Notes under the pieces: model-generated
What the model was told of the DNA's origin: nothing
The model's database searches: none
The model's input: only the letters and a program-made list of their open reading frames with translations
Origin: an uncultured Traorella sp.
GTDB taxonomy: Bacteria; Bacillota_I; Bacilli_A; Erysipelotrichales; Erysipelotrichaceae
Direction of reading: 5' to 3'
Assembly: GCA_945938205.1 (NCBI GenBank)
Contig: CAMEUL010000113.1
Location: 1 to 5,046 of the forward strand
Length of the DNA: 5,046 nucleotides
Part shown: in pieces, positions 1 through 5,046 of the stretch
Layout of the letters: each line of letters opens with the position of its first letter
How positions within the stretch are numbered: position 1 is the first letter of the stretch
Program-made: the position numbers and the translations under genes

Positions 1-605
1 AGGAATCTATCTGTCGCATCCACATAAATCAGATTGGCATGAAGCTGATTTCTAAATACTTCGACAACACTCTCTGACTCGTTCTTACGCATTAATCCAT
101 GATTGACATGTACACAGACTAACTGCTGACCGATGGCTTTAATTAATAAAGCTGCAACCACAGAAGAATCTACACCACCTGATAAAGCAAGTAAAACTTT
201 CTTGTCGCCAACTTGTTTTCGAACCAATTCAACCTGATCTTCAATGAAATTTTTCATATTCCAGTTTGCTTCGGCTTTACAGGTGTCAAATATAAATTTC
301 TGAAGTGTTTCCACATCAGGAAGTTCTTTATACTGTTCACATTTAGCCGTTGGATGATCCACAGCAATCACAGGATATCCCAAATCGTATATAACAGGAT
401 CCACTTCGACAGCTTTGCCATCAACAATGCGGTTTTCTCCACCATTTAAGATAATCCCTTTCACATTATCAAGTGCCTTCAGTTCTTTTGAGGTGATGTC
501 ATGTGGGTGAATTTCGCTATAAACACCCAATGCACGAATTTCTCTGGCAAGAACAGTATTTTGGGTGCTTCCCATGTCTAAGATAACGATCATATCTTGT
601 TTCAT
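1..605 (-). CDS. GMP synthase-like protein with a degenerate glutaminase domain (partial, C-terminus beyond left edge)
   Basis: The first 201 residues are visible; the gene continues past base 1. It is clearly a GuaA paralogue. An N-terminal flavodoxin-like start (MIVILDMGSTQN, residues 5-16) leads into a class I glutamine amidotransferase remnant, then an ATP-pyrophosphatase domain with the P-loop SGGVDSS at residues 142-148 and the NHGLMRK segment at 168-174. Against the canonical copy at 3613-5046 it lacks about 82 residues between PVI (78-80) and the helix before NW (114-115). The GICYGMQ nucleophile motif is gone. The HPE motif appears as HPT (residues 84-86), so Cys and Glu of the Cys-His-Glu triad are missing. 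I infer ATP-dependent adenylation without glutaminase activity, using free ammonia, a separate glutaminase or another nucleophile. The substrate is unknown and need not be XMP. ATG at 605 has a strong ribosome site overlapping the stop of the upstream cofE-like gene, indicating co-transcription. Automatic pipelines would probably name it guaA; I withhold the symbol. Confidence 0.9.
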   Translation of the reverse strand, partial: MKQDMIVILDMGSTQNTVLAREIRALGVYSEIHPHDITSKELKALDNVKGIILNGGENRIVDGKAVEVDPVIYDLGYPVIAVDHPTAKCEQYKELPDVETLQKFIFDTCKAEANWNMKNFIEDQVELVRKQVGDKKVLLALSGGVDSSVVAALLIKAIGQQLVCVHVNHGLMRKNESESVVEVFRNQLHANLIYVDATDRF

Positions 606-612
606 CTTATTG

Positions 613-620
613 CTCCTCTT
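613..620 (-). promoter_or_regulatory. Ribosome binding site of the GuaA-like gene
   Basis: On the minus strand AAGAGGAGC lies 7 nt before the ATG at 605 and overlaps the TAA stop (619-621) of the CofE-like gene. The overlap fixes the start and implies translation of the two genes from one message. Confidence 0.8.
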
Positions 621-1815
621 ACTTATCCGTTGTGTAGTTATCAAAATATCCCTGAATATGAATAACTGGAGTTCCCTTATCACCGGAACCGCTTGTTAGA
701 TCACATAATGAACCAATTAGATCTGTCAGTCTTCTTGGTGTTGTTCCTTGTGCAGCCATATTCCCTACAAGACTTCCTTCTTTTTCTTTGATCTTTGTGG
801 AAATAGCTTCTTTTAAAGCTTCACCTGTTAGATCTTTGAAGTCATTGTCTGCAAGATATTTCAATTTTAGTTCATTTGGAGTTCCTTCAAGTCCAGGAGT
901 ATTGGCGACAGAAACACATGGATCTGCCAGTTCCCAAATCTTCCCAACCGGATCCTTGAAGGCACCATCACCGTAAACCATGACCTCCACGCATTTACCC
1001 GTTTTTTCCAGGATCTTAGCTTGTACTTCTTCGACTAGAGGCATGCAGTCTCTTGGAAACAATTTCACAGATTCTTCAGTTGCTTTATTTGAACCCAAAA
1101 GACCGAAACGTTCATTGCATCCACTACCATCTACTGAACTTGTCAGAATGTCATCCATACCACAAACAATCTCTGCTCCTGCAGTCTTTAAAATACGTTT
1201 TGTTCTTGCACGTGTATGAATGTCACATGTCAAAACATTTTTTGTATAATTCAAGATTTCTTTTGGATTATTGGCAAAGATCACTTCTACTTCAGCTCCC
1301 TGTTCCTGAATCAGTTCGCTGTAATAAGAAACATAATCTACACCAGTAAATGTATGTTTGTTGTCGCCGAAGAGTTGACGATAACGTTTTAGATCTAATA
1401 CATCACTATATGGATTGATTCCTGCTTCATCCAGTTTATCGAGTGACACAAGTTCATTTCCTACTTCATCACTTGGATAACTTAACATTAATACAATTTT
1501 TTTAGCTCCTCTGGCAATTCCTTTAAGGCAGATTGAAAAACGGTTTCTTGAGAGAATTGGGAAAATCACGCCAATAGTCTCACCACCCAATTTTTCTTTT
1601 ACATCTTTTGCGATTGCATCAATAGATGCATAGTTTCCTTGTGCTCTGGCAACAATTGATTCCGTTGCTGCAATAATATCTCTATCACGAATTTCATATC
1701 CTTCGCTTTTCGTAGCTTTCAAAACACTTTCAACAATAATATCTGCCAAATTATCTCCTTCACGGATAATCGGACAACGAATTCCTCTTGATATTGTACC
1801 TACACGTCTTTCCAT
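619..1815 (-). CDS. CofE-like protein, coenzyme F420-0:L-glutamate ligase family
   Basis: A 398-residue protein, apparently full length and cytoplasmic, with no signal peptide or membrane segment. It resembles the CofE / F420-0 gamma-glutamyl ligase family (F420_ligase domain). The N-terminal segment RVGTISRGIRCPII (4-17) is followed by DIIAATESIVARAQGN (46-61), which matches the DVLVVTxKIVSKAEG-type motif of CofE. Later conserved-looking blocks are FPILSRNRF (85-93), KGIARGAKKIVL (98-109), GDGAFKDP (282-289) with IWELADP, and a Gly/Ser/Thr-rich tail. Family CofE enzymes add L-glutamate to F420-0 using GTP and divalent metal. F420 is not expected in a low-GC Bacillota, so the real acceptor is probably different; this is inference. 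ATG at 1815 is chosen because AAAGGGG lies 8 nt upstream. The frame stays open to a TTG at 1869, but that start has no ribosome site. The gene leads a two-gene operon with the GuaA-like gene 13 nt downstream. Confidence 0.85.
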   Translation of the reverse strand: MERRVGTISRGIRCPIIREGDNLADIIVESVLKATKSEGYEIRDRDIIAATESIVARAQGNYASIDAIAKDVKEKLGGETIGVIFPILSRNRFSICLKGIARGAKKIVLMLSYPSDEVGNELVSLDKLDEAGINPYSDVLDLKRYRQLFGDNKHTFTGVDYVSYYSELIQEQGAEVEVIFANNPKEILNYTKNVLTCDIHTRARTKRILKTAGAEIVCGMDDILTSSVDGSGCNERFGLLGSNKATEESVKLFPRDCMPLVEEVQAKILEKTGKCVEVMVYGDGAFKDPVGKIWELADPCVSVANTPGLEGTPNELKLKYLADNDFKDLTGEALKEAISTKIKEKEGSLVGNMAAQGTTPRRLTDLIGSLCDLTSGSGDKGTPVIHIQGYFDNYTTDK

Positions 1816-1823
1816 AATATCGA

Positions 1824-1830
1824 CCCCTTT
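1824..1830 (-). promoter_or_regulatory. Ribosome binding site of the CofE-like gene
   Basis: Minus-strand AAAGGGG, 8 nt from the ATG at 1815. It is less perfect than the other sites in the window but selects this ATG over the upstream in-frame TTG at 1869. Confidence 0.6.
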
Positions 1831-1860
1831 TTTCTTGAATACAATTACCTCTTCTACTTT

Positions 1861-1866
1861 ATCATA
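1861..1866 (-). promoter_or_regulatory. Possible -10 element for the cofE-like/guaA-like operon
   Basis: TATGAT on the minus strand is one base from the TATAAT consensus and lies about 45 nt before the ATG at 1815. The hexamer expected as -35 at 17-bp spacing (AATGCT, 1884-1889) is a poor match. In DNA this AT-rich, a chance -10 is common, so this is tentative. A perfect 12-bp palindrome at 1888-1899 sits at the -35 position. Confidence 0.3.
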
Positions 1867-1869
1867 CAA

Positions 1870-2282
1870 CCACTTGTTTTTCTAGCATTTCTATAGAAAC
1901 CTAATATAAATTTTAATATTTTTTGATATCTTTTTATAAGTCTTATCCAATTTATATATTCTTTTTTTCTAACAAATCTTTTCTTACATTTATTCTAGTA
2001 TTTTCATTAATTAGAATTTAAAATGAAGTTACCGTAATGAAAGAATTTAATTAGTTAAAATACGTTAAATATTCTATGAAATTTAGGAGGAACTGATAGA
2101 TAAAAATTCATTACAATTTCAAAACTTTAATAATTTTTTGATGAAGCAACAATTTTTTTTGATCAAATTAACAATTGATAAATCATTCGTAAAAACGAAA
2201 CGGTTATTTTCCATTTATTGATTCATACATTTTCCACCAAAACATTATTTAAAGAGATATAGTTTTCTACTTGTTTTTCCAT
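1870..2282. other. AT-rich intergenic region without a convincing gene
   Basis: This stretch separates the terminator of the alanyl-tRNA editing gene from the cofE-like operon and is visibly richer in A/T than the coding DNA. I see no tRNA, no recognisable riboswitch or T-box, no insertion-sequence ends and no CRISPR-like repeats. On the plus strand an AGGAGG at 2085-2090 is followed by a 42-codon open frame (2093-2221). That frame begins at CTG only 2 nt away, and its product is low-complexity Phe/Lys/Asn. Other minor items are the short hairpin TTCGT-AAAA-ACGAA (2186-2199), the palindrome TTTGATCAAA (2158-2167) and a 13-codon minus-strand frame (2204-2245) without a ribosome site. It is most likely upstream regulatory or decayed sequence. 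Confidence 0.6.
1888..1899. repeat. 12-bp perfect palindrome TTTCTATAGAAA
   Basis: A perfect dyad with no central gap. It overlaps the -35 region of the tentative promoter of the cofE-like operon, which would suit an operator site. No regulator gene is visible in the window, and AT-rich palindromes of this size also occur by chance. Confidence 0.35.
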
Positions 2283-2317
2283 AAAAAAAAGGCTTTTCAT
2301 TAAGAAATCGCCTTTTT
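2283..2317 (-). terminator. Rho-independent terminator of the alanyl-tRNA editing gene
   Basis: Inverted repeat AAAAAGGC (2286-2293) / GCCTTTTT (2310-2317), with further TTTC/GAAA pairing inside the loop. On the minus strand it ends in a run of eight T (2290-2283). It starts 8 nt after the stop codon at 2326. Confidence 0.85.
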
Positions 2318-2325
2318 AATGTGTA

Positions 2326-3435
2326 TTATTTGAATACTTCTTTTAATTCATTTACGATGTTTTTATCACCAGTGTATTTTCCTAAAGCTACCTTTGGTGA
2401 ACCGCCGCCGTTAATACCAAATTGTTCCTGTAATTGTTTGAAAATATTTCTTGCATTTCCACCTTTTGATAATACAGCTACATTTAAAACGTTATCAATT
2501 GTACTATATAGGATACGATCATCGTCAACCATATTTGATAAAGCATTTGAAACCATTCTAAGTTCTCCGGCATCATTACAAATATATTCAGTTACTGAAT
2601 CACTATTTACTAAATCTTTTGCTTTATATTCAATTAAACTTGTTTTTAGATCATTAACTTCTTTCTTTAAAGCTTTCAGATTGTTATTCATTTCAGTTGC
2701 TTTATCATTTAGATCATAGATATTTACACCCAAATTCTTAGATAATTCTTCTAGTAATAGATGATCTTTCTTAGCTAACAAACTTACTGCATTACCGCAT
2801 GCAAAGTGTACCTTTGTACCTCTGGATGTTTTCTCTTTTGATAGAATGACAAATGAATTGATATCTTTCGTTGAATTCACATGCAATGTACCGCATGGTT
2901 GAGTATCTAAATCACCAAATGACACAATACGCAGTTCATCAAACTGCTGATATTTTGGATCATCATAATCTTTACCATTAATATATTTAATAGTAACAGG
3001 AATGTCTCTAGCAATGACTTCATTCATATAATCTTCTACTTTATTTAGATGTTCATCATCTAAATTTTTGATATTTACTTCAAACCATTCATTATCGGGA
3101 TTGACACCAACTGAAGGAATATAAGCATCCATTTTCGCATAATAACCATCTAAAATATGTAGAGCACTTTGAACAGTTGTATTGACATTTCTTGTCCATG
3201 CATCAACTTCCATATAAATTGGATCCATTAATTCTCCATCAACTTTATGCCACAAAATTTCATCTTCATATTTTAAATCGATGACTTTTAATCCATTAAT
3301 TGTTCCTTCATCTTTTAACATGCCACCCTTTTCACCATAAAAAATGGTTTCTTCAAAACTGTAATAACCATCACAGCATTCTTTAATCTTTGTTTCTAGT
3401 TTTAAAATACTGTAATTATCTAAGTACTTGTTCAT
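2326..3435 (-). CDS. Standalone alanyl-tRNA editing protein, AlaX-like, with DHHA1-type C-terminus
   Basis: A 369-residue cytoplasmic protein related to the editing half of alanyl-tRNA synthetase, with no aminoacylation domain. Family members hydrolyse Ser- or Gly-tRNA(Ala) in trans. The N-terminal barrel has FYGEKGG (32-38), like the family's FYPEGGGQ. The zinc site follows: QSALH (89-93) in place of the usual HxxxH, and CGTLH (181-185) as the CxxxH half. Residues about 225-272 look like a coiled coil (LEELSKNLG, then NNLKALKKEVNDLKTSL). The C-terminus (about 305-369) carries NGGGSPKVALGKY, typical of the glycine-rich DHHA1 motif. The overall layout matches long AlaX proteins. Gln89 replaces the first zinc-ligand His. 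I chose ATG at 3435 because the ribosome site at 3439-3447 lies just before it. The in-frame GTG at 3444 lies inside that site and would add three residues. The gene is flanked by terminators on both sides and is probably monocistronic. Confidence 0.85.
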   Translation of the reverse strand: MNKYLDNYSILKLETKIKECCDGYYSFEETIFYGEKGGMLKDEGTINGLKVIDLKYEDEILWHKVDGELMDPIYMEVDAWTRNVNTTVQSALHILDGYYAKMDAYIPSVGVNPDNEWFEVNIKNLDDEHLNKVEDYMNEVIARDIPVTIKYINGKDYDDPKYQQFDELRIVSFGDLDTQPCGTLHVNSTKDINSFVILSKEKTSRGTKVHFACGNAVSLLAKKDHLLLEELSKNLGVNIYDLNDKATEMNNNLKALKKEVNDLKTSLIEYKAKDLVNSDSVTEYICNDAGELRMVSNALSNMVDDDRILYSTIDNVLNVAVLSKGGNARNIFKQLQEQFGINGGGSPKVALGKYTGDKNIVNELKEVFK

Positions 3436-3438
3436 TAT

Positions 3439-3447
3439 GATCACCTC
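3439..3447 (-). promoter_or_regulatory. Ribosome binding site deciding the start of the alanyl-tRNA editing gene
   Basis: Minus-strand GAGGTGATC closely matches the complement of the 16S rRNA 3' end. It lies 3-11 nt before the ATG at 3435, with the GAGG core about 8 nt away. It contains the GTG at 3444, so that codon is unlikely to be the start. Confidence 0.8.
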
Positions 3448-3454
3448 GATTTTT

Positions 3455-3460
3455 ATTATA
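3455..3460 (-). promoter_or_regulatory. Candidate -10 box for the alanyl-tRNA editing gene
   Basis: A perfect TATAAT on the minus strand, preceded by a weak -35 (TGATGA/ATGAAA region, about 3478-3485). It would place the transcript start near 3448, leaving a leader of only about 13 nt that just includes the ribosome site. A second perfect TATAAT at 3553-3558 (minus strand), also with a poor -35, would give a leader of about 110 nt. I cannot choose between them. Confidence 0.4.
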
Positions 3461-3513
3461 CTACTCAGTGCAATTTATTTCATCACTTGGAATCATTTTT
3501 CATAAATATAAAG

Positions 3514-3530
3514 CAAACAATTACTGTTTG
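3514..3530. repeat. Inverted repeat CAAACA-N5-TGTTTG
   Basis: A perfect 6-bp dyad with a 5-nt spacer, between the guaA terminator and the start of the alanyl-tRNA editing gene. It could be an operator or a small leader hairpin if transcription begins at the upstream TATAAT (3553-3558). It lacks a following T-run on either strand, so it is not a terminator. Confidence 0.4.
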
Positions 3531-3584
3531 TTAATATCGAACATTAGGAGTGATTATAATAAATCGCTAAAATACAATTTAATT

Positions 3585-3609
3585 AAAAATGCCGATTTTA
3601 CTCGGCTTT
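3585..3609 (-). terminator. Rho-independent terminator of guaA
   Basis: Stem GCCGA (3591-3595) / TCGGC (3602-3606) with a 6-nt loop, extended by AAA/TTT pairing across one bulged base. It is followed on the minus strand by ATTTTT. It begins a few nt after the guaA stop codon and separates guaA from the alanyl-tRNA editing gene. Confidence 0.85.
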
Positions 3610-3612
3610 CAT

Positions 3613-5046
3613 TTATTCGAACTCAATGGTTCCTGGAGGTTTTGATGTAATATCCAGCATTACTCGATTGACATGTGGCACTTCATTGACAATACGGTTT
3701 GAAATGACTGCTAATAAATCAAATGGAATTCTAGCCCAATCAGCTGTCATACCATCAATCGAAGTAACGGCACGAATTGCAATCGCATAGGAATAAGTTC
3801 TCTGATCTCCCATGACACCCACTGATTTCATGTTTGTGAGTGCAGTGAAATACTGCCAGATATCTCTTTCCAGTCCTGCTTTTTTGATTTCTTCACGTAA
3901 GATGGCATCACTTTCACGAACCATCATAAGTTTTTCTTCGGTGATTTCTCCAATTACTCGAATTCCTAAACCTGGTCCTGGGAATGGCTGACGCCAAACC
4001 ATTTCTTCAGGTAAACCTAATTCAATACCCAAAGCTCGAACTTCATCCTTAAACAAGGTATTTAATGGCTCGATTAGTTTAAACTGCATATCTTCAGGTA
4101 ATCCGCCAACATTATGATGTGACTTGATGGTTTGTGCAGTTTTTGTTCCGGATTCAATGACATCTGTATAAAGTGTTCCCTGTGCCAACCATTTGATGTT
4201 TTCACCTGAAACGATCTTTTTGACTTCTTCATCAAAGGTATATACAAATTCATTTCCAATGATCTTACGTTTCTTTTCTGGGTCACTGACACCTTCCAAT
4301 TTTGACAGGAAACGGTCTTTCGCATCAATCTTCACCAGATTCAGATTCATTTCACGTCCAAACAGATCCATGACTCCTTCTGCTTCTCCTTTACGTAAAA
4401 GACCATGGTCAATGAACATACAATACAATTGATCACCAATGGCTTTATGAAGAAGTGCTGCTACAACAGAAGAATCGACACCTCCTGATAAAGCTAAAAG
4501 CACCTTATCATCTTTTACCTGTTCACGTATCTTTTCTATTTGCATGTCAATGAAACTTGACATGGACCAATTATTCTGTGCATGGCATACTTCAAATACA
4601 AAATTACGCAGAATATCATTTCCAAATTCTGAATGACGTACTTCCGGATGAAACTGTAAAGTATAAATCTTTTTGTCTGCATTGCTAGTGGCAGCATAAG
4701 GGCAAGTATCACTGGATGCATCTCTCACAAATCCTTCAGCTAACTGATCTACCTGATCTCCATGACTCATCCAAACGATTTGTTTCTTTGGAAGATTCTT
4801 GAAAATTAAAGAATCCGTATCAATCGTGATTTCACAACGACCATATTCTTTAGTTTCACATGGTTTGACATGTCCGCCATTCATGTAATGTGTCATCTGC
4901 ATTCCATAACAGATGCCAAGAATCGGAATGCCGCTGTTAAAAATCTCAGGATCACATTTGAATGCATCCTCTTCATAAACACTATTGGGTCCTCCACTGA
5001 AAACAATTCCTTTCACATCACCCATTGCGATAATTTCTTTGAGAGT
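3613..5046 (-). CDS. guaA: GMP synthase, glutamine-hydrolysing (N-terminus beyond right edge)
   Basis: Converts XMP, ATP and glutamine to GMP, the last step of de novo guanine nucleotide synthesis. 477 residues are visible and the frame stays open to base 5046. The ATG at 5025 is internal, because the seven codons before it (TLKEIIA) continue the family sequence. Alignment with the paralogue at 1-605 suggests about 37 missing residues, giving a total near 514, normal for GuaA. Counting from the window edge, the glutaminase domain has its nucleophile Cys46 in GICYGMQ and His133/Glu135 in QFHPEV. The ATP-pyrophosphatase P-loop SGGVDSS starts at 187, followed by DHGLLRK. The dimerisation domain contains PFPGPGLGIRVIGE, and the protein ends in the conserved-type tail ITSKPPGTIEFE. 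All catalytic motifs are present, so this is the functional housekeeping copy. Promoter and any purine riboswitch would lie outside the window. It ends at a terminator (3585-3609). Confidence 0.97.
   Translation of the reverse strand, partial: TLKEIIAMGDVKGIVFSGGPNSVYEEDAFKCDPEIFNSGIPILGICYGMQMTHYMNGGHVKPCETKEYGRCEITIDTDSLIFKNLPKKQIVWMSHGDQVDQLAEGFVRDASSDTCPYAATSNADKKIYTLQFHPEVRHSEFGNDILRNFVFEVCHAQNNWSMSSFIDMQIEKIREQVKDDKVLLALSGGVDSSVVAALLHKAIGDQLYCMFIDHGLLRKGEAEGVMDLFGREMNLNLVKIDAKDRFLSKLEGVSDPEKKRKIIGNEFVYTFDEEVKKIVSGENIKWLAQGTLYTDVIESGTKTAQTIKSHHNVGGLPEDMQFKLIEPLNTLFKDEVRALGIELGLPEEMVWRQPFPGPGLGIRVIGEITEEKLMMVRESDAILREEIKKAGLERDIWQYFTALTNMKSVGVMGDQRTYSYAIAIRAVTSIDGMTADWARIPFDLLAVISNRIVNEVPHVNRVMLDITSKPPGTIEFE

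Noticed and set aside
213..449. Plus-strand 78-codon open frame
   Set aside because: Lies wholly antisense to the GuaA-like gene, has no ribosome site, and its Phe/Ile-rich product resembles no family I know.
788..1349. Several plus-strand open frames (62-98 codons)
   Set aside because: Antisense shadows of the CofE-like coding sequence, whose protein is clearly family-like on the minus strand.
1816..1869. N-terminal extension of the CofE-like protein to TTG 1869
   Set aside because: No ribosome site before TTG. The ATG at 1815 has AAAGGGG at proper spacing, and family-like sequence begins there.
2085..2221. AGGAGG followed by a 42-codon plus-strand open frame starting with CTG
   Set aside because: No ATG, GTG or TTG at usable spacing, CTG is only 2 nt from the ribosome-like site, and the product is low-complexity as expected from AT-rich noncoding DNA.
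2204..2245. 13-codon minus-strand frame encoding MFWWKMYESINGK
   Set aside because: No Shine-Dalgarno sequence before its ATG and no other support; too short to accept as a leader peptide.
1870..2282. Possible purine riboswitch, T-box or small RNA upstream of the cofE-like operon
   Set aside because: I looked for paired stems, a terminator/antiterminator arrangement and conserved T-box or purine-aptamer motifs on the minus strand and saw none.
2321..2719. Plus-strand 132-codon open frame
   Set aside because: Antisense to the C-terminal half of the alanyl-tRNA editing gene; Ser/Phe-rich product typical of a shadow frame.
3468..3650. Plus-strand 60-codon open frame across the guaA terminator
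   Set aside because: Covers the intergenic region, the terminator hairpin and the antisense of the guaA 3' end; no ribosome site and no recognisable product.
4074..4721. Open frames within guaA on both strands (4074-4328, 4193-4432, 4536-4721)
   Set aside because: All are other-frame shadows of the strongly conserved GMP synthase sequence.
4983..5025. guaA starting at ATG 5025
   Set aside because: The frame stays open to the window edge with family-like residues (TLKEIIA) before it, and a start there would remove the beginning of the glutaminase domain.

Overview
The window is AT-rich and carries four genes, all on the minus strand: two complete and two cut by the window edges. The protein sequences, strong Shine-Dalgarno sites and short hairpin/U-tract terminators point to a low-GC Bacillota (Firmicutes). 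An Erysipelotrichia-like gut or oral anaerobe would fit, but that narrower placement is an impression from protein style, not something I could test.

In transcription order, from high to low coordinates: (1) the canonical glutamine-hydrolysing GMP synthase guaA, lacking only about 37 N-terminal residues beyond the right edge and ending in an intrinsic terminator; (2) after 177 bp, a standalone alanyl-tRNA editing protein (AlaX family, with a C-terminal DHHA1-type domain), ending in its own terminator; (3) about 510 bp of mostly very AT-rich DNA without a convincing gene, which should hold the promoter of the next unit; (4) a two-gene operon made of a CofE-like protein (coenzyme F420-0:L-glutamate ligase family) and, 13 nt further on, a second GuaA-like protein that runs off the left edge.

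The most notable content is this last operon. The second GuaA-like protein keeps an intact ATP-pyrophosphatase P-loop (SGGVDSS), but its glutaminase domain is about 82 residues shorter than in the canonical copy in the same window. It has lost the catalytic cysteine motif (GICYGMQ) and the Glu of the HPE motif. It therefore looks like an adenylating enzyme that cannot hydrolyse glutamine itself. It sits directly behind a ligase-family protein whose name-giving cofactor, F420, is not expected in this type of organism. Together they are a candidate for an uncharacterised ligation/amidation pathway. The normal guaA nearby presumably covers GMP synthesis, leaving the paralogue free to do something else.

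The AlaX-like protein would clear mischarged Ser/Gly-tRNA(Ala). One of the four expected zinc-ligand positions is Gln instead of His, so its chemistry also deserves a look.
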